A stretch of 7,295 nucleotides of DNA from Treponema sp. (GTDB taxonomy: Bacteria; Spirochaetota; Spirochaetia; Treponematales; Breznakiellaceae), in NCBI GenBank assembly GCA_031288815.1, contig JAITQR010000292.1:1-7295 (forward strand), in the 5' to 3' direction. Positions 1 through 5,687 of the stretch are shown here, piece by piece. Positions within the stretch are counted from its first letter, which is position 1. Each line of letters begins with the position of its first letter. Below the pieces are notes generated by a model. It was not told the origin of the DNA and made no database searches. It worked only from the letters and a program-made list of their open reading frames with translations. A program made the translations under genes and the position numbers.

Positions 1-80
1 TAAAACACCTTTCCCCATCGGAAATTATTGGCGATCTGGTGCGGGAAAAGATCGATCATGAAGCAACCGCGGTGATCTAG
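1..80 (+). CDS. C-terminal end of an unidentified gene, possibly a ribbon-helix-helix (CopG/Arc-like) protein
   Basis: From base 3 a frame stays open to a TAG at 78-80 and gives 25 residues, KHLSPSEIIGDLVREKIDHE followed by ATAVI. The start lies left of the window. The piece SPSEIIGDLVREKI resembles the second helix of ribbon-helix-helix DNA-binding proteins and antitoxins, where a Ser-Pro-Ser-Glu cap leads into an amphipathic helix ending in R-E-K/Y-L/I. With only 25 residues this is a pattern impression and the identification is weak. The stop overlaps the stop of the convergent hydrolase gene in the palindrome CTAG (77-80), so the two genes abut with no room for a terminator between them. 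If it is an RHH antitoxin, a toxin gene could lie just upstream, outside the window. Confidence 0.4.
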   Translation, partial: KHLSPSEIIGDLVREKIDHEATAVI

Positions 81-835
81 CCGGCCTGCGGTGCTTCGGC
101 AGGGTACACGACAAAGCGGTAGAGCCGTTCCAGGATGCCTTTGATCTTTTCCGCGTAGTCCTTGTCCGTGGCCCAGGTTCCCGCCAGGCCGTAAATGGTG
201 GGGGCCGACCCGTAGCGGACCCAGCGGTAGCGTGGGTCCACCAATTCCTGCCGTAGCGGCTCTTCCGTGGCGTAGGCTTTAAGGTGCTGGATATGGGCCC
301 GGACCCCGATGCGGGGCTCGGCAAAGCGTTCCCCCCGCTGTTCTATCCCCAGCGCCCCCAGGCCGCAGAAGTTGTTCATATCCGCGGTTACCAGGTTGCC
401 GTAACGCAGAAAGCCCGTCTCCAGGCACATCTGGGCAAAGGCCACATCGTGGTTCACACCCTCAAGCTCCGCCTCCTCGGTGTAGAACCTGGCCAACTCC
501 ACGCTGAACTCCTCCCCCGCGTCGGGGTTGACGGAGAGGAGGAAGCCGGAGAGGAACTCCGGGGTCACCTGTCCCATCCCCAGGATGTAGAGGGGGATCG
601 CCGGGATTGGCCGTTCCGGGGTTTCCGGCCGCTCCGGCAGGGGAGCTGCGCCTGAGTGTTCCGGTTCCGCTTCAAGGGGCCGTTCCGGAATTTCCGGCAC
701 AAGCGCCCGCCCCATGCCCGCGCAGGAGGAGAAGAACAGGGCCCCGAGCAGGGCCCCGCTAAGCAGGGCCCGCGAGCCCCGGATCTTCCCCCATGCGGGG
801 GCGTGTATCGGTGTTGCATGTGGTCGTGGCGTCAT
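77..835 (-). CDS. Lipoprotein with glucosaminidase domain (peptidoglycan hydrolase)
   Basis: This gene encodes 252 residues. A basic N-region (K17, R19, R22) precedes a hydrophobic stretch (about 23-35) and a lipobox-like FFSSC with Cys38, so the mature protein should be a lipid-anchored envelope protein. Residues about 46-82 are a Pro/Glu-rich linker. Residues about 108-243 match the glucosaminidase family (Pfam Glucosaminidase, the FlgJ/AtlA-type beta-N-acetylglucosaminidase fold): FAQMCLETG holds the expected catalytic Glu139, followed by NNFCGLGA (154-161), GVRAHIQHLKAYA (177-189) and GTWATDKDYAEKI near the end. The expected role is cleavage of GlcNAc-MurNAc bonds in the cell wall, for growth, separation or remodelling. 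The ATG at 833-835 is the only reasonable start that includes the whole signal peptide. No Shine-Dalgarno sequence precedes it. A predicted promoter ends almost at the ATG. The gene diverges from radC, and its stop overlaps the stop of the gene on the left. Confidence 0.85.
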   Translation of the reverse strand: MTPRPHATPIHAPAWGKIRGSRALLSGALLGALFFSSCAGMGRALVPEIPERPLEAEPEHSGAAPLPERPETPERPIPAIPLYILGMGQVTPEFLSGFLLSVNPDAGEEFSVELARFYTEEAELEGVNHDVAFAQMCLETGFLRYGNLVTADMNNFCGLGALGIEQRGERFAEPRIGVRAHIQHLKAYATEEPLRQELVDPRYRWVRYGSAPTIYGLAGTWATDKDYAEKIKGILERLYRFVVYPAEAPQAG

Positions 836-873
836 ATTTTTTCATTATCGGCGATTTTTTTCACAAAAATCAA
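836..873 (-). promoter_or_regulatory. Predicted sigma-70-type promoter of the hydrolase gene
   Basis: Read on the - strand, TTGATT (868-873, -35) and GATAAT (844-849, -10) are separated by 18 bp. A transcript would start near 836-838, which leaves a leader of only about one to three bases before the ATG at 835. Together with the missing SD this suggests leaderless translation. The call rests on consensus match alone. Confidence 0.45.
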
Positions 874-909
874 AGCACCATGCACAGCCGCCCCTATATA
901 TATACATCT

Positions 910-1674
910 ATGAAAGAGATCATCTATCCCGATTACATCGGTCCCGGCGGCGACAACTCCGGGTACGTGTCGGATCAGTTCCCGCAGCCCAATGAGCGTC
1001 CGCGGGAACGCTTGCTCCGGGGCGGTCCCGCCTCGCTTTCGGATCGTGAACTCCTGGCGATCCTCCTTAACACGGGGATCCGGGGGAAGAACGTTGTGGC
1101 CCTGGCGGGTGAACTCCTCGAGCTCCTCGACCGTAGCAAGGGGATCCCCAGCATCCAGGACCTTTCGGCCCTTGGCGGCATGGGACAGGGCAAGGCCTGC
1201 GCCGTGGCCGCCATGCTGGAGTTTGGCCGCCGCCGCTGGGGGATTGCCGGGACCCGTATCCGGCGGCCCCAGGACATATACGCGATTCTGCGGCACCACG
1301 CGGACCGTAAACAGGAACGCTTCCTCTGCCTTTCCCTGAACGGCGCACACGAGGTCCTGGCCCTGCGGATCGTCAGCATCGGCCTTGTGAACCGCACTAT
1401 CGTACATCCCCGGGAGGTCTTTGCGGACCCGATCATCGACCGGGCCGCCGCGGTGATCGTGGCCCACAACCACCCCTCGGGGCAGCTTAAACCCTCCCCC
1501 GAGGACGACGAGATCACCGCCCGCCTGATGGCCGCCGCCGATCTCTTGGGGCTCAAATTTTTGGACCACATGATCTTTACCGACATCTCCTGGTACAGTT
1601 ACCGCCAAAGCGGACGGCTGGGCAGCCTTGCCCCCCTTAGCCTTTCCCCGCCGGTTTCCATGATAGGGGGCTGA
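910..1674 (+). CDS. radC: RadC family JAB/JAMM-domain protein
   Basis: With the start at 910 this gene encodes 254 residues. The N-terminal part carries the RadC signature PRERLLRGGPASLSDRELLA (31-50), then a helix-hairpin-helix-like segment around LGGMGQGKACAVAAM (88-102). The C-terminal JAB/MPN domain has a complete JAMM zinc motif: H186-N-H188-P, S196 and D199 in HNHPSGQLKPSPED, with E169 of HPREVF as the likely glutamate. Despite the name, RadC is no longer thought to be a proven recombination repair protein; its biochemical role is unsettled. The frame is open back to 793, but those extra codons overlap the divergent hydrolase gene and are not RadC-like. M880 is an alternative start. Neither ATG has an SD, and an alternating TA run (895-904) ends 5 bases before the chosen ATG. 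The last 20 or so residues (SLAPLSLSPPVSMIGG end) extend past the usual RadC end near the Tyr-Ser segment. Confidence 0.92.
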   Translation: MKEIIYPDYIGPGGDNSGYVSDQFPQPNERPRERLLRGGPASLSDRELLAILLNTGIRGKNVVALAGELLELLDRSKGIPSIQDLSALGGMGQGKACAVAAMLEFGRRRWGIAGTRIRRPQDIYAILRHHADRKQERFLCLSLNGAHEVLALRIVSIGLVNRTIVHPREVFADPIIDRAAAVIVAHNHPSGQLKPSPEDDEITARLMAAADLLGLKFLDHMIFTDISWYSYRQSGRLGSLAPLSLSPPVSMIGG

Positions 1675-1680
1675 TGGCAT

Positions 1681-1692
1681 GATTGAACAATC
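1681..1692. promoter_or_regulatory. Inverted repeat GATTG-AA-CAATC over the -35 region
   Basis: A perfect 5 bp inverted repeat with a 2 bp centre covers the -35 hexamer of the glycosidase promoter, a position where a repressor would block polymerase. It is short enough to occur by chance, and no regulator gene is present in the window. Confidence 0.25.
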
Positions 1693-1712
1693 ACTCTGTC
1701 GTGCCGTATAAC
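1683..1712 (+). promoter_or_regulatory. Predicted sigma-70-type promoter of the glycosidase gene
   Basis: TTGAAC (1683-1688) and TATAAC (1707-1712) are spaced by 18 bp, a good match to the housekeeping consensus. The -35 box lies 9 bp after the radC stop, so the downstream gene probably has its own transcript starting near 1718-1720, with a leader of about 40 bases. Read-through from radC remains possible because no terminator is visible after radC. Confidence 0.55.
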
Positions 1713-1722
1713 AGTGATACCT

Positions 1723-1732
1723 CGATGCATCG
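1723..1732. promoter_or_regulatory. Perfect 10 bp palindrome CGATGCATCG just after the predicted transcription start
   Basis: This perfect palindrome lies a few bases downstream of the predicted start site of the glycosidase transcript, a common place for a repressor operator. LacI-type regulators, usual for sugar loci, bind short palindromes of this kind, but this one is not a recognised site. Its regulatory role is inferred from position only. Confidence 0.3.
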
Positions 1733-1744
1733 GCGACATTGAGC

Positions 1745-1751
1745 AGAGGAG
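1745..1751 (+). promoter_or_regulatory. Strong ribosome binding site of the glycosidase gene
   Basis: AGAGGAG ends six bases before the ATG at 1758. It fixes this ATG as the start and contrasts with the SD-less radC and hydrolase starts next door. Confidence 0.8.
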
Positions 1752-1757
1752 ACAATC

Positions 1758-3785
1758 ATGGCACACACCTGGCACAGCACGGTATTTTTCGGGCTTCATT
1801 TTGATATCCACGCCAATGAAAAGGACACCACTATTGGGGAAGGGCTTACCGTGGATCATCTTGTGAAGGAGCTTTCCAAGGTCAAACCCGATTATATTCA
1901 ATGCGACTGTAAGGGACACCGGGGCTACACAAGCTGGCCCACCGCAACAGGTACCCCGTCTCCGGGAATTGTCCAGGACCCCCTGAAGATCTGGTGCGAG
2001 GCGGCACGACAGCTTGGCATCCCCATTATCATGCACTATTCCGGGGTGTGGGATTACGCGGCTATCCTCAAGCATCCCGAATACGGCAGGGTGAATCCGC
2101 CCGCGCCTCCCGGTTCGTGGACCCCTAAGGAAACCAACAGCCTGGGCCGTGACGCCAACATGACCTGTCCCCTTTCGAACTATACCAGGGATCTCATGAT
2201 CCCCCAGATGTTTGAACTTATCGACCAGTACGGGGTTAACGGCTTTTGGGTGGACGGCGACAACTGGGCATCGGAGCCATGCTACTGTGATACATGTACC
2301 GGCACCTACCGTAAACTGGCGGGTAAGCCGGATCTTCATATCCCCGTATCCCCCGGGGAAGAAGGCTGGGAGGAATGGCTCCACTACAGCCGGGGCAATT
2401 TTGAACGCCATGTGCGGGAATATACCGAAGCTGTTCATGCCCATAAGCCGGGGGTAACGGTCATTTCCAACTGGATGTATACCATACGGCAACCGGACCC
2501 CATTACCGTACCGGTGGATTACATCAGCGGTGACTTTTCCTGGATTTGGAGCGTGGGAGACGCGGAAACCGAAGCCCGGTTCATGTCCAACCGCGGAATC
2601 GAGTGGGAGCTTATGGCCTGGGGCTTTACCAGTTACGGGAAAACAGACGCATGGACCTTCAAATCCCTGCCGGCCCTCTGCCAGGAGGCCGGAGTCGTAC
2701 TGTCGTGCGGCGGAACCTTTCTTGTGTACGATACCCCGGAGCGCAGTTGCAGGATCATCCCCTGGCACATGGACATACTGGGCGAAACAGCGGAATTTTG
2801 CCGTGCCCGTAAGCCCTATTGGGGAGGCGAATCCGTTCCCCAGGCGGCAATCCTCCACGCTTCCCGGCCCTATTACCGGAGAAACGTACCCCTCTTTAAT
2901 ATCGGTTCCGGCGCGGAGCCCGTGGAAGGCGCCCTTGCGGTTCTCCTTGGGAACGGCTATGACGCGGACATCCTCAGCGAAGCCGATTATGCCCGGCGGA
3001 TGGCTCAGTTTCCGCTCTGTATTGTGCCCGCCGGTACCAACGGTACCGAAGGTACCGGCATACTAAGCGCGCACTTTAGGAACTACGTTGAAGAAGGCGG
3101 AACCCTGGTCCTGTCGGAACTTGCCGAAACCCAGGCCTTTGATGAGCTTTTGGGGGTAAAGGACCTGGGGGAAACCTGGGAAAGTACGGACAGCGGTCTC
3201 CAGATAAACCTCCTCTGTGATCAAGCCGGCCGGGATAGTTGTGTTCCGGCTTACGGGAAATGGCGGCTTGTACAAGCGGAAGCTTGCGTGGTGGTAAGCC
3301 CCCTGTTCAGGGGACGGGATCCGGAGCGGCGGGAGGAGCAGTACCCCGGCATCGTGTACCGGAAGCTCGGCAAAGGCGCGGTCATCGGATTTTTCGGTCC
3401 CTTCCTGCGGTCTTACGCCATTTCACGGTACCCCCGTTACCGCAAGCTCTTTGCCCAGGCCCTGTCCGCGGTCGCGGCGGAACTCCGCCTTGCCAAACTG
3501 GAAGCCCCGCCGCAGATTCACATCGCCGTCAGGCACAAGGAAAACCGCCTCCTTGTGCATCTGACCAACATTGGCAGCTCAACTCCAAACACCCCAAAAT
3601 CCGCCTATATCGAGGATGTAAACCGGGTGTACAATCTGAATTTCACCATGCCCCTTTCACGGGAACCTGTACGGGTGTACCTTGCCCCGGGACACGAACC
3701 GCAGGAATGGAATTACCGGGACGGCGTTTTACACGTCCGCATAGAGTCCGTTTATATTTATGAAATACTGGTGATTGAAATATGA
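1758..3785 (+). CDS. Cytoplasmic glycoside hydrolase-like protein with GH42-type trimerisation domain
   Basis: This gene encodes 675 residues without a signal peptide. Residues about 1-360 look like a TIM-barrel glycosidase: CPLSNYTRDLMIPQMFELI (137-155), GVNGFWVDGDNW (159-170) and CYCDTC (175-180) follow the order seen in GH42 beta-galactosidases and the hypothetical glycosyl hydrolase 6 group. Residues about 375-560 look like the flavodoxin/GATase-like trimerisation domain of GH42 (LCIVPAG at 420, EEGGTLVLSEL at 445, LGKGAVIGFFG at 537). About 585-675 is a beta-rich C-terminal domain. C137, C175, C177 and C180 could form the GH42 zinc site, but the GH42 acid/base Asn-Glu is absent. D166 and D168, and E282 or E284 in IEWELMAWGF, are candidate catalytic residues. 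The gene has its own promoter and strong RBS and is convergent with a sugar transporter operon, so it probably cleaves the imported glycan. The substrate and reaction cannot be read. It could instead be an inactive or transferase relative. Confidence 0.75.
   Translation: MAHTWHSTVFFGLHFDIHANEKDTTIGEGLTVDHLVKELSKVKPDYIQCDCKGHRGYTSWPTATGTPSPGIVQDPLKIWCEAARQLGIPIIMHYSGVWDYAAILKHPEYGRVNPPAPPGSWTPKETNSLGRDANMTCPLSNYTRDLMIPQMFELIDQYGVNGFWVDGDNWASEPCYCDTCTGTYRKLAGKPDLHIPVSPGEEGWEEWLHYSRGNFERHVREYTEAVHAHKPGVTVISNWMYTIRQPDPITVPVDYISGDFSWIWSVGDAETEARFMSNRGIEWELMAWGFTSYGKTDAWTFKSLPALCQEAGVVLSCGGTFLVYDTPERSCRIIPWHMDILGETAEFCRARKPYWGGESVPQAAILHASRPYYRRNVPLFNIGSGAEPVEGALAVLLGNGYDADILSEADYARRMAQFPLCIVPAGTNGTEGTGILSAHFRNYVEEGGTLVLSELAETQAFDELLGVKDLGETWESTDSGLQINLLCDQAGRDSCVPAYGKWRLVQAEACVVVSPLFRGRDPERREEQYPGIVYRKLGKGAVIGFFGPFLRSYAISRYPRYRKLFAQALSAVAAELRLAKLEAPPQIHIAVRHKENRLLVHLTNIGSSTPNTPKSAYIEDVNRVYNLNFTMPLSREPVRVYLAPGHEPQEWNYRDGVLHVRIESVYIYEILVIEI
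3033..3056 (+). repeat. Three GGTACC palindromes at a 9 bp period inside the glycosidase gene
   Basis: GGTACC occurs at 3033-3038, 3042-3047 and 3051-3056, in phase with the codons, and encodes a GT-N-GT-E-GT loop (residues 426-433). The loop lies between a beta strand (LCIVPA) and a helix of the trimerisation-like domain. The exact period suggests local duplication, for instance by replication slippage. Confidence 0.85.
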
Positions 3786-3826
3786 GGTTTGCCTTCAATC
3801 TGCTTAATTTGTTGATCGTGGTTTGT

Positions 3827-4708
3827 TTAGCCCTTAATCCCCGAATGTATCGTCACCTGGGCGATCTGCTTCTGGAAGATGAAGAACAGCACAATGGGGG
3901 GTATCACGGCAAACACAACGGCCCGCAACACATCCACATCGCTGGTCCAGTCTCCACTTTTGAAATAGAAAAGCCTGACCATCACCGTCTCCAGGTTGCT
4001 GTTGGACAGTATCAGAAAAGGGAGGAGGAAATCCGACCACGCGCGGTTGATCGAGTACATCACGATGACTATGATGATGGCCTTGCTCAAGGGGATGGCA
4101 ATCCGGGCAAAGATGGTAAAGTTCCCCGCCCCGTCTATACGCGCCGCATCTACGAGGGACTGGGGGAGTTCGTCAAAGAAATTCTTGAACAGTACCACGA
4201 AGAAAGCGCTTGCCCCGATGGAAAACCAGAGGGGTATAAAGGATTCGGTAAGGCCCAGCTTGTTTATGTTGATGAACAGAGGCACTACACTCGTGGCGCC
4301 GGGGATGAGGAGGCACCACATCACCAGGCTTAAGATGATCTTCGATCCCACAGGCCGTACCTTGGAAAGGGCGTAGCCCAGAAGGCCGTTGAAAAACACG
4401 GCACAGACCACGCTACCAGTCACAGAGATAAGCGAGTTCAGGTAGTAGCGGCCAAAATGGAGTTGATTCCAGGTTTTGACATAGACGCCGAAATCAAAAG
4501 TCCGGGGGAGGATCGTCGGTTCCCGGACAAACTCCCGAATCTCCTTGAAGCCCGAAAGGAATACCCAGATCAGGGGGGCCGCACCGATGAAGGATACGGT
4601 GATCCCTACCGCCAGGATACAGCCGTAGAGGATGCGGACGGGGGTCTGCTTGAGGTCCATGGTCCTGATGACCCCGTTGTTAATACTGGACTTTGAATCG
4701 TCTTTCAT
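3827..4708 (-). CDS. Sugar ABC transporter permease, MalG/UgpE type (CUT1)
   Basis: This gene encodes 293 residues, the usual length for this family. About six membrane segments are visible, the first near 27-52 and the last near 262-279. The cytoplasmic EAA loop that docks the ATPase is present at about 185-210: VDAARIDGAGNFTIFARIAI with a following Pro. The C-terminus GIKG is typical of MalG-type subunits. It should pair with the MalF-type permease encoded just upstream to form the membrane channel of a carbohydrate importer. The start at 4708 has an SD (AGGAGT, 4714-4719) that includes the stop codon of the upstream gene, so the two are probably translationally coupled. M17 (4660) is a weaker alternative. 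Only 41 bp separate its stop from the stop of the convergent glycosidase, and no clear terminator hairpin is visible there. Confidence 0.93.
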   Translation of the reverse strand: MKDDSKSSINNGVIRTMDLKQTPVRILYGCILAVGITVSFIGAAPLIWVFLSGFKEIREFVREPTILPRTFDFGVYVKTWNQLHFGRYYLNSLISVTGSVVCAVFFNGLLGYALSKVRPVGSKIILSLVMWCLLIPGATSVVPLFININKLGLTESFIPLWFSIGASAFFVVLFKNFFDELPQSLVDAARIDGAGNFTIFARIAIPLSKAIIIVIVMYSINRAWSDFLLPFLILSNSNLETVMVRLFYFKSGDWTSDVDVLRAVVFAVIPPIVLFFIFQKQIAQVTIHSGIKG

Positions 4709-4713
4709 AATGG

Positions 4714-4719
4714 ACTCCT
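4714..4719 (-). promoter_or_regulatory. RBS of the MalG-type permease overlapping the upstream stop codon
   Basis: Read on the - strand, TAGGAGTCCATTATG contains the TAG stop of the MalF-type gene as the first letters of the SD. Ribosomes finishing the first permease are placed directly on the start of the second. This arrangement fits equal production of the two channel subunits. Confidence 0.75.
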
Positions 4720-5617
4720 AAACATCCTGCCGCTTGGTAATTTTGAAATACAGGACCGTAAGCACGGCCAGGATGAGACACACGATCACCGAAACTGTAG
4801 TACCCTGGGGATACTCGAAACGCTCAAAGGCGAAGCGGTACACTAACTGCATGATCGAAAGGGAGGCGTTGTTGGGCCCCCCGCCGGTCAGCATCAGGGG
4901 TTCGTAGAGAATCTGGAACACCCCGATGATCTGTAAAATAAACAGGGTTCGGGCCAGGTTGAAGATGCAGGGCAGGGTGATGTGACGGACCCGCGCCGGG
5001 ATCCCCGCGCCGTCGATGATGGCAGCCTCGTAGAGTTCCGGGTCTATACCCTGGAGTCCCGCGATGTAGAGCAGGGTGGTACTCCCCGCCCCATGCCAGA
5101 CAAGAGTAGTAACGATGAGGGGTATAGTCCATGAGGCATTGGTAAGCCAGGGCTGGGGACCTATGCCTATTCTGCTCAGGAGGATGTTTAGTATCCCTGC
5201 GCTGTCCACGCGGAATATATACCGCCAGAGGAGGACCATGGCCACACCGGGGATCACGCTGGGCAGGTAGATGCTCACCTTGAACAGGGACTTTCCATGG
5301 CGTACCTCGTTGATGAGGATGGCCAGCGCGATGGGAGCGAGGAAGCCAAGCACCAGGGACCAGAGGGTATAGGAAACGGTGTTGCGCAGGGCGGGGAGGA
5401 AGTCGTAGTGGGTAAAGACGTCCCGGTAGTTTTGGAAACCTACAAATTCGGTGATCCTCATACCGTTGGCGTGGTAGAGGGAGAGGCGTATGCTTTCGAG
5501 CAGCGGAACCCAGATGAAGAAGGCGAAGAGGATCACCCCGGGTAGCATCATAATCCAACCGGAGAGGTTCCGGGTCATAAAGAATTTTACACTTTTCCGC
5601 GTCTTATGTGCTTTCAT
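4718..5617 (-). CDS. Sugar ABC transporter permease, MalF/UgpA type (CUT1)
   Basis: With the start at 5617 this gene encodes 299 residues. Six membrane segments are visible, about 20-42, 80-103, 116-136, 165-187, 220-240 and 274-292. The EAA loop is clear at 194-217: ELYEAAIIDGAGIPARVRHI then TLP, matching EAAxxDGAxxxxxFxxIxLP except that the Phe is replaced. LTGGGP (243-248) near the fifth segment is typical of UgpA/MalF-type subunits. The frame is open upstream to an ATG at 5758, but that extension reads through an intergenic hairpin and the end of the binding-protein gene. GAGGT (5623-5627), five to six bases before M5617, and the basic start MKAHKTRK support the shorter form. The product forms the heterodimeric channel with the downstream MalG-type subunit. 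No ATPase gene is nearby. Confidence 0.93.
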   Translation of the reverse strand: MKAHKTRKSVKFFMTRNLSGWIMMLPGVILFAFFIWVPLLESIRLSLYHANGMRITEFVGFQNYRDVFTHYDFLPALRNTVSYTLWSLVLGFLAPIALAILINEVRHGKSLFKVSIYLPSVIPGVAMVLLWRYIFRVDSAGILNILLSRIGIGPQPWLTNASWTIPLIVTTLVWHGAGSTTLLYIAGLQGIDPELYEAAIIDGAGIPARVRHITLPCIFNLARTLFILQIIGVFQILYEPLMLTGGGPNNASLSIMQLVYRFAFERFEYPQGTTVSVIVCLILAVLTVLYFKITKRQDV

Positions 5618-5647
5618 GTCATACCTCGAACATTTCAGGATCATACT

Positions 5648-5685
5648 GGCCGGAAGGCCACCGGCGGGACATTCCGGCCTTTTTT
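5648..5685 (+). terminator. Hairpin between binding protein and permeases, terminator-like only on the + strand
   Basis: GGCCGGAA (5648-5655) and TTCCGGCC (5672-5679) form a perfect 8 bp stem with a 16-base loop, followed on the + strand by six T (5680-5685). Read in that direction it is a classical intrinsic terminator, yet no gene ends there on the + strand. In the operon direction the stem is preceded by A6 and followed by AGTATGATCC, without a T tract, so it should instead act as an mRNA stem that protects or separates the binding-protein message. An alternative stem GCCGG/CCGGC (5649-5653 with 5661-5665) overlaps it. Confidence 0.7.
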
Positions 5686-5687
5686 GG

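Noticed and set aside
793..909. Longer radC start at 793
   Set aside because: The extra 39 codons overlap the 5' end of the divergent hydrolase gene and its promoter, and do not resemble RadC N-termini.
832..1755. - strand frame of 307 codons antisense to radC
   Set aside because: The + strand product is unmistakably RadC, with an intact JAMM motif. The antisense translation has no recognisable features.
1599..2858. - strand frame of 419 codons antisense to the glycosidase
   Set aside because: Long antisense frames are expected opposite GC-rich coding sequence. The + strand protein has a promoter, an RBS and a coherent domain order, while this translation shows no domain I recognise.
3786..3826. 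Possible bidirectional terminator between the convergent glycosidase and permease genes
   Set aside because: I looked for an inverted repeat with flanking T/A tracts on both strands and found none convincing.
3782..4333. + strand frame of 183 codons starting with an ATGA overlap to the glycosidase stop
   Set aside because: It runs antisense through the MalG-type permease gene, lacks a proper RBS, and its translation is rich in His, Gly and charged residues like a shadow frame. The permease on the other strand has full family motifs.
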